Shown: positions 37,394 through 52,295 of the stretch, one piece after another
Layout: the number at the start of each line of letters is the position of its first letter
Numbering within the stretch: the stretch's first letter is position 1
Assembly (NCBI GenBank): GCA_964057225.1
Contig: OZ059897.1
Location: forward strand, 2,728,001-2,792,000
Length of the DNA stretch: 64,000 bases
From: Auanema rhodensis
Taxonomy: Eukaryota; Nematoda; Chromadorea; Rhabditida; Rhabditidae
Direction of reading: 5' to 3'
Program-made: the position numbers and the translations under genes
The notes under the pieces: model-generated
The model's input: only the letters and a program-made list of their open reading frames with translations
Database searches by the model: none
Told to the model about the DNA's origin: nothing

Positions 37394-39131
37394 TCGATGC
37401 GGATTTTTAAGCTGCGTCGATCTGTGTTATCAGATTTGCGCTAGCTTAAAAATGCTCCGAGATATCAACTTATATAAGTTCACACTTATATCCTCGATTT
37501 TCACCCTGAAGAATTAATTTTTTCGTTGAATAACATTGTCGATCGTCTTTGCCTTGAAAAAAGGAATCTAAAAACATTTACTTTTTGTGAAATTATTCAG
37601 AAATTTTTCGGGAAAATTTTTGTCAAAATGTTTTTGGAAGCAATGTTGAGTGTACATGGGAACTCAACATACACTAATGCATTATTTTTCAAACGATCAT
37701 AACTAATTTTTGTATAGAGCGTTTCTCAATGTAGTATAGTGCATTCGATGCGGATTTTTAAGCTGCGTCGATCTGTGTTATCAGATTTGAGTTAGCTTTA
37801 AAATGCACCGAGATATCAACTGATATAGGTTCACACTTATATCCTCGATTTTCACCCTGAAGAATTAATTTTTTCGTTGAATAACATTGTCCATCGTCTT
37901 TGCCTTGAAAAAAGAAATCTAAAAACTCCTACTTTTTGTGAAATTATTTAGAAATTTTTCGGGAAAATTTTTGTCAAAATGTTTTTGGAAGCAATGTTGA
38001 GTGTACATGGGAACTCAACATACACTAATGCATTATTTTTCAAACGATCATAACTAATTTTTGTATAGAGCGTTTCTCATTGTAGTATAGTGCATTCGAT
38101 GCGGATTTTTAAGCTGCGTCGATCTGTGTTATCAGATTTGCGCTAGCTTAAAAATGCTCCGAGATAACAACTTATATAAGTTCACACTTATTTCCTCGAT
38201 TTTCACCCTGAAGAATTAATTTTTTCGTTGAATAACATTGTCCATCGTCTTCGCCTTGAAAAAAGGAATCTAAAAACATTCACTTTTTGTGAAATTATTC
38301 AGAAATTTTTCGGGAAAATTTTTGTCAAAATGTTTTTGGAAGCAATGTTGAGTGTACATGGGAACTCAGCATACACTAATGCATTATTTTTCAAACGATC
38401 ATAACTAATTTTTGTATAGAGCGTTTCTCAATGTAGTATAGCGCATTCGATGCGGATTTTTAAGCTGCGTCGATCTGTGTTATCAGATTTGAGGTAGCTT
38501 AAAAATGCACCGAGATATCAACTGATATATGTTCACTCTTATATCCTCAATTTTCACCCTGAAGAAATGATTTTTTCGTTGAAAAACATTGTCCATCGTA
38601 TTCGTCTTGAAAAAAGGAATCTAAAAACATCTACTTTTTGTGAAATTATTTAGAAATTTTTCGGGAAAATTTTTGTCAAAATGTTTTTGGAAGCAATGTT
38701 GAGTGCACATGGGAACTCAACATACACTAATGCATTATTTTTCAAACGATCATAACTAATTTTTGTATAGAGCGTTTCTCAATGTAGTATAGTGCATTCG
38801 ATGCGGATTTTTAAGCTGCGTCGATCTGTGTTATCAGATTTGAGTTAGCTTAAAAATGCACCGAGATATCAACTGATATAGGTTCACACTTATATCCTCG
38901 ATTTTCACCCTGAAGAATTAATTTTTTCGTTGAATAACATTGTCCATCGTCTTTGCCTTGAAAAAAGAAATCTAAAAACTCCTACTTTTTGTGAAATTAT
39001 TTAGAAATTTTTCGGGAAAATTTTTGTCAAAATGTTTTTGGAAGCAATGTTGAGTGTACATGGGAACTCAACATACACTAATGCATTATTTTTCAAACGA
39101 TCATAACTAATTTTTGTATAGAGCGTTTCTC
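37394..39131 (+). repeat. Six-unit-period block D6, copy 1
   Basis: About five units match 39500-41237 at an offset of 2106 bp (six units). Shared private markers are 'gagttagctttaaaatg' (37788 and 39894), 'gataacaac' with 'cttatttcc', 'tatagcgcattcg' and 'gttcactctt' (38533 and 40639). Confidence 0.9.
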
Positions 39132-39499
39132 AATGTAGTATAGTGCATTCGATGCGGATTTTTAAGCTGCGTCGATCTGTGTTATCAGATTTGAGTTAGC
39201 TTAAAAATGCACCGAGATATCAACTGATATAGGTTCACACTTATATCCTCGATTTTCACCCTGAAGAATTAATTTTTTCGTTGAATAACATTGTCCATCG
39301 TCTTTGCCTTGAAAAAAGAAATCTAAAAACTCCTACTTTTTGTGAAATTATTTAGAAATTTTTCGGGAAAATTTTTGTCAAAATGTTTTTGGAAGCAATG
39401 TTGAGTGTACATGGGAACTCAACATACACTAATGCATTATTTTTCAAACGATCATAACTAATTTTTGTATAGAGCGTTTCTCAATGTAGTATAGTGCAT

Positions 39500-41237
39500 T
39501 CGATGCGGATTTTTAAGCTGCGTCGATCTGTGTTATCAGATTTGCGCTAGCTTAAAAATGCTCCGAGATATCAACTTATATAAGTTCACACTTATATCCT
39601 CGATTTTCACCCTGAAGAATTAATTTTTTCGTTGAATAACATTGTCGATCGTCTTTGCCTTGAAAAAAGGAATCTAAAAACATTTACTTTTTGTGAAATT
39701 ATTCAGAAATTTTTCGGGAAAATTTTTGTCAAAATGTTTTTGGAAGCAATGTTGAGTGTACATGGGAACTCAACATACACTAATGCATTATTTTTCAAAC
39801 GATCATAACTAATTTTTGTATAGAGCGTTTCTCAATGTAGTATAGTGCATTCGATGCGGATTTTTAAGCTGCGTCGATCTGTGTTATCAGATTTGAGTTA
39901 GCTTTAAAATGCACCGAGATATCAACTGATATAGGTTCACACTTATATCCTCGATTTTCACCCTGAAGAATTAATTTTTTCGTTGAATAACATTGTCCAT
40001 CGTCTTTGCCTTGAAAAAAGAAATCTAAAAACTCCTACTTTTTGTGAAATTATTTAGAAATTTTTCGGGAAAATTTTTGTCAAAATGTTTTTGGAAGCAA
40101 TGTTGAGTGTACATGGGAACTCAACATACACTAATGCATTATTTTTCAAACGATCATAACTAATTTTTGTATAGAGCGTTTCTCATTGTAGTATAGTGCA
40201 TTCGATGCGGATTTTTAAGCTGCGTCGATCTGTGTTATCAGATTTGCGCTAGCTTAAAAATGCTCCGAGATAACAACTTATATAAGTTCACACTTATTTC
40301 CTCGATTTTCACCCTGAAGAATTAATTTTTTCGTTGAATAACATTGTCCATCGTCTTCGCCTTGAAAAAAGGAATCTAAAAACATTCACTTTTTGTGAAA
40401 TTATTCAGAAATTTTTCGGGAAAATTTTTGTCAAAATGTTTTTGGAAGCAATGTTGAGTGTACATGGGAACTCAGCATACACTAATGCATTATTTTTCAA
40501 ACGATCATAACTAATTTTTGTATAGAGCGTTTCTCAATGTAGTATAGCGCATTCGATGCGGATTTTTAAGCTGCGTCGATCTGTGTTATCAGATTTGAGG
40601 TAGCTTAAAAATGCACCGAGATATCAACTGATATATGTTCACTCTTATATCCTCAATTTTCACCCTGAAGAAATGATTTTTTCGTTGAAAAACATTGTCC
40701 ATCGTATTCGTCTTGAAAAAAGGAATCTAAAAACATCTACTTTTTGTGAAATTATTTAGAAATTTTTCGGGAAAATTTTTGTCAAAATGTTTTTGGAAGC
40801 AATGTTGAGTGCACATGGGAACTCAACATACACTAATGCATTATTTTTCAAACGATCATAACTAATTTTTGTATAGAGCGTTTCTCAATGTAGTATAGTG
40901 CATTCGATGCGGATTTTTAAGCTGCGTCGATCTGTGTTATCAGATTTGAGTTAGCTTAAAAATGCACCGAGATATCAACTGATATAGGTTCACACTTATA
41001 TCCTCGATTTTCACCCTGAAGAATTAATTTTTTCGTTGAATAACATTGTCCATCGTCTTTGCCTTGAAAAAAGAAATCTAAAAACTCCTACTTTTTGTGA
41101 AATTATTTAGAAATTTTTCGGGAAAATTTTTGTCAAAATGTTTTTGGAAGCAATGTTGAGTGTACATGGGAACTCAACATACACTAATGCATTATTTTTC
41201 AAACGATCATAACTAATTTTTGTATAGAGCGTTTCTC
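39500..41237 (+). repeat. Six-unit-period block D6, copy 2
   Basis: A copy of 37394-39131 with the same private markers. The match ends near 41238, where this copy reads 'ctcattg' and copy 1 'ctcaatg'. Confidence 0.9.
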
Positions 41238-43129
41238 ATTGTAGTATAGTGCATTCGATGCGGATTTTTAAGCTGCGTCGATCTGTGTTATCAGATTTGA
41301 GTTAGCTTAAAAATGCACCGAGATATCAACTGATATATGTTCACACTTATATCCTCGATTTTCACCCTGAAGAATTAATTTTTTCGTTAAATAACATTGT
41401 CCATCGTCTTTGCCTTGAAAAAAGAAATCTAAAAACATCTACTTTTTGTGAAATTATTTAGAAATTTTTCGGGAAAATTTTTGTCACAATGTTTTTGGAA
41501 GCAATGTTAAGTGTACATGGGAACTCAACACACACTAATGCATTATTTTTCAAACGATCATAACTAATTTTTGTATTAAGCTTTTCTCAATGTAGTATAG
41601 TGCAGTCGATGCGGATTTTTAAGCTGCGTCGATCTGTGTTATCAGATTTGCGCTAGCTTAAAAATGCTCCGAGATATCAACTTATATAAGTTCACACTTA
41701 TATCCTCGATTTTCACCCTGAAGAATTAATTTTTTCGTTGAAAAACATTGTCCATCGTATTCGTCTTGAAAAAAGGAATCTAAAAACATCTACTTTTTGT
41801 GAAATTATTTAGAAATTTTTCGGGAAAATTTTTGTCAAAATGTTTTTGGAAGCAATGTTGAGTGCACATGGGAACTCAACATACACTAATGCATTATTTT
41901 TCAAACGATCATAACTAATTTTTGTATAGAGCGTTTCTCAATGTAGTATAGTGCATTCGATGCGGATTTTTAAGCTGCGTCGATCTGTGTTATCAGATTT
42001 GAGTTAGCTTAAAAATGCACCGAGATATCAACTGATATAGGTTCACACTTATATCCTCGATTTTCACCCTGAAGAATTAATTTTTTCGTTGAATAACATT
42101 GTCCATCGTCTTTGCCTTGAAAAAAGAAATCTAAAAACTCCTACTTTTTGTGAAATTATTTAGAAATTTTTCGGGAAAATTTTTGTCAAAATGTTTTTGG
42201 AAGCAATGTTGAGTGTACATGGGAACTCAACATACACTAATGCATTATTTTTCAAACGATCATAACTAATTTTTGTATAGAGCGTTTCTCAATGTAGTAT
42301 AGTGCATTCGATGCGGATTTTTAAGCTGCGTCGATCTGTGTTATCAGATTTGAGTTAGCTTAAAAATGCACCGAGATATCAACTGATATAGGTTCACACT
42401 TATATCCTCGATTTTCACCCTGAAGAATTAATTTTTTCGTTGAATAACATTGTCCATCGTCTTTGCCTTGAAAAAAGAAATCTAAAAACTCCTACTTTTT
42501 GTGAAATTATTTAGAAATTTTTCGGGAAAATTTTTGTCAAAATGTTTTTGGAAGCAATGTTGAGTGTACATGGGAACTCAACATACACTAATGCATTATT
42601 TTTCAAACGATCATAACTAATTTTTGTATAGAGCGTTTCTCATTGTAGTATAGTGCATTCGATGCAGATTTTTAAGCTGCGTCGATCTGTGTTATCAGAT
42701 TTGCGCTAGCTTAAAAATGCTCCGAGATAACAACTTATATAAGTTCACACTTATTTCCTCGATTTTCACCCTGAAGAATTAATTTTTTCGTTGAATAACA
42801 TTGTCCATCGTCTTCGCCTTGAAAAAAGGAATCTAAAAACATTCACTTTTTGTGAAATTATTTAGAAATTTTTCGGGAAAATTTTTGTCAAAATGTTTTT
42901 GGAAGCAATGTTGAGTGTACATGGGAACTCAACATACACTAATGCATTATTTTTCAAACGATCATAACTAATTTTTGTATAGAGCGTTTCTCATTGTAGT
43001 ATAGTGCATTCGATGCAGATTTTTAAGCTGCGTCGATCTGTGTTATCAGATTTGCGCTAGCTTAAAAATGCTCCGAGATAACAACTTATATAAGTTCACA
43101 CTTATTTCCTCGATTTTCACCCTGAAGAA

Positions 43130-44747
43130 TTAATTTTTTCGTTGAATAACATTGTCCATCGTCTTCGCCTTGAAAAAAGGAATCTAAAAACATTCACTTT
43201 TTGTGAAATTATTCAGAAATTTTTCGGGAAAATTTTTGTCAAAATGTTTTTGGAAGCAATGTTGAGTGTACATGGGAACTCAGCATACACTAATGCATTA
43301 TTTTTCAAACGATCATAACTAATTTTTGTATAGAGCGTTTCTCAATGTAGTATAGTGCAGTCGATGCGGATTTTTAAGCTGCGTCGATCTGTGTTATCAG
43401 ATTTGCGCTAGCTTAAAAATGCTCCGAGATATCAACTTATATAAGTTCACACTTATATCCTCGATTTTCACCCTGAAGAATTAATTTTTTCGTTGAATAA
43501 CATTGTCGATCGTCTTTGCCTTGAAAAAAGGAATCTAAAAACATTTACTTTTTGTGAAATTATTCAGAAATTTTTCGGGAAAATTTTTGTCAAAATGTTT
43601 TTGGAAGCAATGTTGAGTGTACATGGGAACTCAACATACACTAATGCATTATTTTTCAAACGATCATAACTAATTTTTGTATAAAGCGTTTCTCAATGTA
43701 GTATAGTGCATTCGATGCGGATTTTTAAGCTGCGTCGATCTGTGTTATCAGATTTGAGTTAGCTTTAAAATGCACCGAGATATCAACTGATATAGGTTCA
43801 CACTTATATCCTCGATTTTCACCCTGAAGAATTAATTTTTTCGTTGAATAACATTGTCCATCGTCTTTGCCTTGAAAAAAGAAATCTAAAAACTCCTACT
43901 TTTTGTGAAATTATTTAGAAATTTTTCGGGAAAATTTTTGTCAAAATGTTTTTGGAAGCAATGTTGAGTGTACATGGGAACTCAACATACACTAATGCAT
44001 TATTTTTCAAACGATCATAACTAATTTTTGTATAGAGCGTTTCTCATTGTAGTATAGTGCATTCGATGCGGATTTTTAAGCTGCGTCGATCTGTGTTATC
44101 AGATTTGCGCTAGCTTAAAAATGCTCCGAGATAACAACTTATATAAGTTCACACTTATTTCCTCGATTTTCACCCTGAAGAATTAATTTTTTCGTTGAAT
44201 AACATTGTCCATCGTCTTCGCCTTGAAAAAAGGAATCTAAAAACATTCACTTTTTGTGAAATTATTCAGAAATTTTTCGGGAAAATTTTTGTCAAAATGT
44301 TTTTGGAAGCAATGTTGAGTGTACATGGGAACTCAGCATACACTAATGCATTATTTTTCAAACGATCATAACTAATTTTTGTATAGAGCGTTTCTCAATG
44401 TAGTATAGCGCATTCGATGCGGATTTTTAAGCTGCGTCGATCTGTGTTATCAGATTTGAGGTAGCTTAAAAATGCACCGAGATATCAACTGATATATGTT
44501 CACACTTATATCCTCAATTTTCACCCTGAAGAAATGATTTTTTCGTTGAAAAACATTGTCCATCGTATTCGTCTTGAAAAAAGGAATCTAAAAACATCTA
44601 CTTTTTGTGAAATTATTTAGAAATTTTTCGGGAAAATTTTTGTCAAAATGTTTTTGGAAGCAATGTTGAGTGCACATGGGAACTCAACATACACTAATGC
44701 ATTATTTTTCAAACGATCATAACTAATTTTTGTATAGAGCGTTTCTC
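43130..44747 (+). repeat. Third, older partial copy of block D6 (matches 37163-38780)
   Basis: The order of units from 37163 recurs here at an offset of 5967 bp (17 units), including 'gctttaaaatg' near 43763 and 'tatagcgcattcg'. It lacks 'gttcactctt', so that change arose in the lineage of the other two copies. A private 'gtataaagcg' is seen at 43679. The two units just before share 'gatgcagattt' (42661 and 43012). Confidence 0.85.
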
Positions 44748-45937
44748 AATGTCGTATAGTGCATTCGATGCGAATTTTTAAGCTGCGTTGATCTGTGTTA
44801 TCTGATTTGAGTTAACTTAAAAATGCACCGAGATATCAACTGATATAGGTTCACACTTATATCCTCGATTTTCACCCTGAAGAAATGATTTTTTCGTTGA
44901 AAAACATTGTCCATCGTCTTCGTCTTGAAAAAAGGAATCTAAAAACATCTACTTTTTGTGAAATTATTCAGAAATTTTTCGGGAAAATTTTTGTCAAAAT
45001 GTTTTTGGAAGCAATGTTGAGTGTACATGGGAACTCAACATACACTAATGCATTATTTTTCAAACGATCATAACTAATTTTTGTATGGAGCGTTTCTCAA
45101 TGTAGTATAGTGCATTCGATGCGGATTTTTAAGCTGCGTTGATCTGTGTTATCAGATTTGAGTTAGCTTAAAAATGCACCGAGATATCAACTGATATATG
45201 TTCACACTTATATCCTCGATTTTCACCCTGAAGAAATGATTTTTTCTTTGAATAACATTGTCCATCGTCTTCGTCTTGAAAAAAGGAATCTAAAAACATC
45301 TACTTTTTGTGAAATTATTTAGAAATTTTTCGGGAAAATTTTTGTCAAAATGTTTTTGGAAGCAATGTTGAGTGTACATGGGAACTCAACATACACTAAT
45401 GCATTATTTTTCAAACGATCATAACTAATTTTTGTATAGAGCGTTTCTTAATGTAGTATAGTGCATTCGATGCGGAGTTTTAAGCTGTGTCGATCTGTGA
45501 TATCAGATTTGAGTTAACTTAAAAATGCACCGAGATATCAACTGATATATGTTCTCACTTATATCCTCGATTTTCACCCTGAAGAAATGATTTTTTCGTT
45601 GAATAACATTGTCCATCGTCTTTGTCTTGAAAAAAGAAATCTAAAAACATCTACTTTTTGTGAAATTATTTAGAAATTTTTCGGGAAAATTTTTGTCACA
45701 ATGTTTTTGGAAGCAATGTTGAGTGTACATGGGAACTCAACATACACTAATGCATTATTTTTCAAACGATCATAACTAATTTTTGTATAGAGCGTTTCTC
45801 AATGTAGTATAGCGCATTCGATGCGGATTTTTAAGCTGCGTCGATCTGTGTTATCAGATTTGAGGTAGCTTAAAAATGCACCGAGATATCAACTGATATA
45901 TGTTCACACTTATATCCTCAATTTTCACCCTGAAGAA
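44534..45937 (+). repeat. Four-unit tandem block D7, copy 1 (1404 bp)
   Basis: The units at 44534, 44885, 45236 and 45587 are repeated in order at 45938-47341. Private shared markers are 'gcggagttttaagctgtg' (near 45473 and 46877) and 'tatagcgcattcg' at the entry to each copy. Copy 1 has a private 'tttttctttgaat' near 45240. Confidence 0.92.
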
Positions 45938-47341
45938 ATGATTTTTTCGTTGAAAAACATTGTCCATCGTATTCGTCTTGAAAAAAGGAATCTAAAAACA
46001 TCTACTTTTTGTGAAATTATTTAGAAATTTTTCGGGAAAATTTTTGTCAAAATGTTTTTGGAAGCAATGTTGAGTGCACATGGGAACTCAACATACACTA
46101 ATGCATTATTTTTCAAACGATCATAACTAATTTTTGTATAGAGCGTTTCTCAATGTCGTATAGTGCATTCGATGCGAATTTTTAAGCTGCGTTGATCTGT
46201 GTTATCTGATTTGAGTTAACTTAAAAATGCACCGAGATATCAACTGATATAGGTTCACACTTATATCCTCGATTTTCACCCTGAAGAAATGATTTTTTCG
46301 TTGAAAAACATTGTCCATCGTCTTCGTCTTGAAAAAAGGAATCTAAAAACATCTACTTTTTGTGAAATTATTCAGAAATTTTTCGGGAAAATTTTTGTCA
46401 AAATGTTTTTGGAAGCAATGTTGAGTGTACATGGGAACTCAACATACACTAATGCATTATTTTTCAAACGATCATAACTAATTTTTGTATGGAGCGTTTC
46501 TCAATGTAGTATAGTGCATTCGATGCGGATTTTTAAGCTGCGTTGATCTGTGTTATCAGATTTGAGTTAGCTTAAAAATGCACCGAGATATCAACTGATA
46601 TATGTTCACACTTATATCCTCGATTTTCACCCTGAAGAAATGATTTTTTCGTTGAATAACATTGTCCATCGTCTTCGTCTTGAAAAAAGGAATCTAAAAA
46701 CATCTACTTTTTGTGAAATTATTTAGAAATTTTTCGGGAAAATTTTTGTCAAAATGTTTTTGGAAGCAATGTTGAGTGTACATGGGAACTCAACATACAC
46801 TAATGCATTATTTTTCAAACGATCATAACTAATTTTTGTATAGAGCGTTTCTTAATGTAGTATAGTGCATTCGATGCGGAGTTTTAAGCTGTGTCGATCT
46901 GTGATATCAGATTTGAGTTAACTTAAAAATGCACCGAGATATCAACTGATATATGTTCTCACTTATATCCTCGATTTTCACCCTGAAGAAATGATTTTTT
47001 CGTTGAATAACATTGTCCATCGTCTTTGTCTTGAAAAAAGAAATCTAAAAACATCTACTTTTTGTGAAATTATTTAGAAATTTTTCGGGAAAATTTTTGT
47101 CACAATGTTTTTGGAAGCAATGTTGAGTGTACATGGGAACTCAACATACACTAATGCATTATTTTTCAAACGATCATAACTAATTTTTGTATAGAGCGTT
47201 TCTCAATGTAGTATAGTGCATTCGATGCGGATTTTTAAGCTGCGTCGATCTGTGTTATCAGATTTGAGGTAGCTTAAAAATGCACCGAGATATCAACTTA
47301 TATAAGTTCACACTTATATCCTCGATTTTCACCCTGAAGAA
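45938..47341 (+). repeat. Four-unit tandem block D7, copy 2 (1404 bp)
   Basis: A direct copy of 44534-45937. Its last unit ends differently, with 'aacttatataag' in place of 'aactgatatatg'. The following unit (47342-47692) begins a third copy, with a private 'tttttttgttgaa', that does not continue. Confidence 0.9.
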
Positions 47342-49519
47342 ATGATTTTTTTGTTGAAAAACATTGTCCATCGTATTCGTCTTGAAAAAAGGAATCTAAA
47401 AACATCTACTTTTTGTGAAATTATTTAGAAATTTTTCGGGAAAATTTTTGTCAAAATGTTTTTGGAAGCAATGTTGAGTGCACATGGGAACTCAACATAC
47501 ACTAATGCATTATTTTTCAAACGATCATAACTAATTTTTGTATAGAGCGTTTCTCAATGTCGTATAGTGCATTCGATGCGAATTTTTAAGCTGCGTTGAT
47601 CTGTGTTATCTGATTTGAGTTAACTTAAAAATGCACCGAGATATCAACTGATATAGGTTCACACTTATATCCTCGATTTTCACCCTGAAGAAATGATTTT
47701 TTCGTTGAAAAACATTGTCCATCGTCTTCGTCTTGAAAAAAGGAATCTAAAAACATCTACTTTTTGTGAAATTATTTAGAAATTTTTCGGGAAAATTTTT
47801 GTCAAAATGTTTTTGGAAGCAATGTTGAGTGTACATGGGAACTCAACATACACTAATGCATTATTTTTCAAACGATCATAACTAATTTTTGTATAGAGCG
47901 TTTCTTAATGTAGTATAGTGCATTCGATGCGGATTTTTAAGCTGCGTCGATCTGTGATATCAGATTTGAGTTAACTTAAAAATGCACCGAGATATCAACT
48001 GATATATGTTCACACTTATATCCTCGATTTTCACCCTGAAGAATTAATTTTTTCGTTAAATAACATTGTCCATCGTCTTTGCCTTGAAAAAAGGAATCTA
48101 AAAACATCTACTTTTTGTGAAATTATTCAGAAATTTTTCGGGAAAATTTTTGTCAAAATGTTTTTGGAAGCAATGTTGAGTGTACATGGGAACTCAACAT
48201 ACACTAATGCATTATTTTTCAAACGATCATAACTAATTTTTGTATAGAGCGTTTCTCAATGTAGTATAGTGCATTCGATGCGGATTTTTAAGCTGCGTCG
48301 ATCTGTGTTATCAAATTTGAGTTAGCTTAAAAATGCACCGAGATATCAACTGATATAGGTTCACACTTATATCCTCGATTTTCACCCTGAAGAAATGATT
48401 TTTTCGTTGAATAACATTGTCCATCGTCTTCGTCTTGAAAAAAAAAATCTAAAAACATCTACTTTTTAAGAAATTATTCAGAAATTTTTCGGGAAAATTT
48501 TTGTCAAAATGTTTTTGGAAGCAATGTTGAGTGTACATGGGAACTCAACATACACTAATGCATTATTTTTCAAACGATCATAACTAATTTTTGTATAGAG
48601 CGTTTCTCAATGTAGTATAGTGCATTCGATGCGGATTTTTAAGCTGCGTTGATCTGTGTTATCAGATTTGAGTTAACTTAAAAATGCACCGAGATATCAA
48701 CTGATATATGTTCACACTTATATCCTCGATTTTCACCCTGAAGAAATGATTTTTTCGTTGAATAACATTGTCCATCGTCTTTGCCTTGAAAAAAGAAATC
48801 TAAAAACTCCTACTTTTTGTGAAATTATTTAGAAATTTTTCGGGAAAATTTTTGTCAAAATGTTTTTGGAAGCAATGTTGAGTGTACATGGGAACTCAAC
48901 ATACACTAATGCATTATTTTTCAAACGATCATAACTAATTTTTGTATAGAGCGTTTCTTAATGTAGTATAGTGCATTCGATGCGGATTTTTAAGCTGCGT
49001 TGATCTGTGTTATCAGATTTGCGCTAGCTTAAAAATGCTCCGAGATATCAACTTATATAAGTTCACACTTATATCCTCGATTTTCACCCTGAAGAATTAA
49101 TTTTTTCGTTGAATAACATTGTCCATCGTCTTTGCCTTGAAAGAAGAAATCTAAAAACATCTACTTTTTGTGAAATTATTTAGAAATTTTTCGGGAAAAT
49201 TTTTGTCACAATGTTTTTGGAAGCAATGTTAAGTGTACATGGGAACTCAACACACACTAATGCATTATTTTTCAAACGATCATAACTAATTTTTGTATTA
49301 AGCTTTTCTCAATGTAGTATAGTGCAGTCGATGCGGATTTTTAAGCTGCGTCGATCTGTGTTATCAGATTTGCGCTAGCTTAAAAATGCTCCGAGATATC
49401 AATTTATATAAGTTCACACTTATATCCTCGATTTTCACTCTGAAGAATTAATTTTTTCGTTGAATAACATTGTCCATCGTCTTTGCCTTGAAAAAAGGAA
49501 TCTAAAAACATTTACTTTT

Positions 49520-50540
49520 TGTGAAATTATTCAGAAATTTTTCGGGAAAATTTTTGTCAAAATGTTTTTGGAAGCAATGTTGAGTGTACATGGGAACTCA
49601 ACATACACTAATGCATTATTTTTCAAACGATCATAACTAATTTTTGTATAGAGCGTTCCTTAATGTAGTATAGTGCATTCGATGCGGATTTTTAAGCTGC
49701 GTTGATCTGTGTTATCAGATTTGCGCTAGCTTAAAAATGCTCCGAGATATCAACTTATATAAGTTCACACTTATATCCTCGATTTTCACCCTGAAGAATT
49801 AATTTTTTCGTTGAATAACATTGTCCATCGTCTTTGCCTTGAAAAAAGAAATCTAAAAACTCCTACTTTTTGTGAAATTATGTAGAAATTTTTCGGGAAA
49901 ATTTTTGTCAAAATGTTTTTGGAAGCAATGTTGAGTGTACATGGGAACTCAACATACACTAATGCATTATTTTTCAAACGATCATAACTAATTTTTGTAT
50001 AGAGCGTTTCTCAAGGTAGTATAGTGCATTCGATGCGGATTTTTAAGCTGCGTCGATCTGTGTTATCAGATTTGAGGTAGCTTAAAAATGCACCGAGATA
50101 TCAACTGATATATGTTCACACTTATATCCTCAATTTTCACCCTGAAGAAATGATTTTTTCGTTGAAAAACATTGTCCATCGTATTCGTCTTGAAAAAAGG
50201 AATCTAAAAACATCTACTTTTTGTGAAATTATTAAGAAATTTTTCGGGAAAATTTTTGTCAAAATGTTTTTGGAAGCAATGTTGAGTGCACATGGGAACT
50301 CAACATACACTAATGCATTATTTTTCAAACGATCATAACTAATTTTTGTATAGAGCGTTTTTCAATGTCGTATAGTGCATTCGATGCGAATTTTTAAGCT
50401 GCGTTGATCTGTGTTATCTGATTTGAGTTAACTTAAAAATGCACCGAGATATCAACTGATATAGGTTCACACTTATATCCTCGATTTTCACCCTGAAGAA
50501 ATGATTTTTTCGTTGAAAAACATTGTCCATCGTCTTCGTC
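49520..50540 (+). repeat. Block D8, copy 1 (five-unit offset)
   Basis: About three units match 51275-52295 at an offset of 1755 bp. Shared markers are 'gttccttaatg', 'ctcaaggtagtatag' (50012 and 51767), 'attattaagaaattt' (50230 and 51985) and 'gtttttcaatgtcg'. Between the copies the array carries HindIII-family units and the 'caatttagtaaagtg' variant near 50715. Confidence 0.88.
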
Positions 50541-51274
50541 TTGAAAAAAGGAATCTAAAAACATCTACTTTTTGTGAAATTATTTAGAAATTTTTCGGGA
50601 AAATTTTTGTCACAATGTTTTTGGAAGCAATGTTAAGTGTACATGGGAACTCAACACACACTAATGCATTATTTTTCAAACGATCATAACTAATTTTTGT
50701 ATGGAGCGTTTCTCAATTTAGTAAAGTGCATTCGATGCGGATTTTTAAGCTGCGTTGATCTATGTTATCAGATTTGCGCTAGCTTAAAAATGCACCGAGA
50801 TATCAACTTATATAAGTTCACACTTATATCCTCGATTTTCACCCTGAAGAATTAATTTTTTCGTTAAATAACATTGTCCATCGTCTTTGCCTTGAAAAAA
50901 GAAATCTAAAAACATCTACTTTTTGTGAAATTATTTAGAAATTTTTCGGGAAACTTTTTGTCACAATGTTTTTGGAAGCAATGTTAAGTGTACATGGGAA
51001 CTCAACACACACTAATGCATTATTTTTCAAACGATCATAACTAATTTTTGTATTAAGCTTTTCTCAATGTAGTATAGTGCAGTCGATGCGGATTTTTAAG
51101 CTGCGTTGATCTGTGTTATCAGATTTGAGTTAGCTTAAAAATGCACCGAGATATCAACTGATATATGTTCACACTTATATCCTCGATTTTCACCCTGAAG
51201 AATTAATTTTTTCGTTAAATAACATTGTCCATCGTCTTTGCCTTGAAAAAAGAAATCTAAAAACATCTACTTTT

Positions 51275-52295
51275 TGTGAAATTATTCAGAAATTTTTCGG
51301 GAAAATTTTTGTCAAAATGTTTTTGGAAGCAATGTTGAGTGTACATGGGAACTCAACATACACTAATGCATTATTTTTCAAACGATCATAACTAATTTTT
51401 GTATAGAGCGTTCCTTAATGTAGTATAGTGCATTCGATGCGGATTTTTAAGCTGCGTTGATCTGTGTTATCAGATTTGCGCTAGCTTAAAAATGCTCCGA
51501 GATATCAACTTATATAAGTTCACACTTATATCCTCGATTTTCACCCTGAAGAATTAATTTTTTCGTTGAATAACATTGTCCATCGTCTTTGCCTTGAAAA
51601 AAGAAATCTAAAAACTCCTACTTTTTGTGAAATTATGTAGAAATTTTTCGGGAAAATTTTTGTCAAAATGTTTTTGGAAGCAATGTTGAGTGTACATGGG
51701 AACTCAACATACACTAATGCATTATTTTTCAAACGATCATAACTAATTTTTGTATAGAGCGTTTCTCAAGGTAGTATAGTGCATTCGATGCGGATTTTTA
51801 AGCTGCGTCGATCTGTGTTATCAGATTTGAGGTAGCTTAAAAATGCACCGAGATATCAACTGATATATGTTCACACTTATATCCTCAATTTTCACCCTGA
51901 AGAAATGATTTTTTCGTTGAAAAACATTGTCCATCGTATTCGTCTTGAAAAAAGGAATCTAAAAACATCTACTTTTTGTGAAATTATTAAGAAATTTTTC
52001 GGGAAAATTTTTGTCAAAATGTTTTTGGAAGCAATGTTGAGTGCACATGGGAACTCAACATACACTAATGCATTATTTTTCAAACGATCATAACTAATTT
52101 TTGTATAGAGCGTTTTTCAATGTCGTATAGTGCATTCGATGCGAATTTTTAAGCTGCGTTGATCTGTGTTATCTGATTTGAGTTAACTTAAAAATGCACC
52201 GAGATATCAACTGATATAGGTTCACACTTATATCCTCGATTTTCACCCTGAAGAAATGATTTTTTCGTTGAAAAACATTGTCCATCGTCTTTGCC
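51275..52295 (+). repeat. Block D8, copy 2
   Basis: A copy of 49520-50540. It is followed by a recombined unit at 52256 that starts in one family ('gaaaaacattg') and continues in another ('ctttgcc', 'aaactttttgtcacaatg'). Confidence 0.88.
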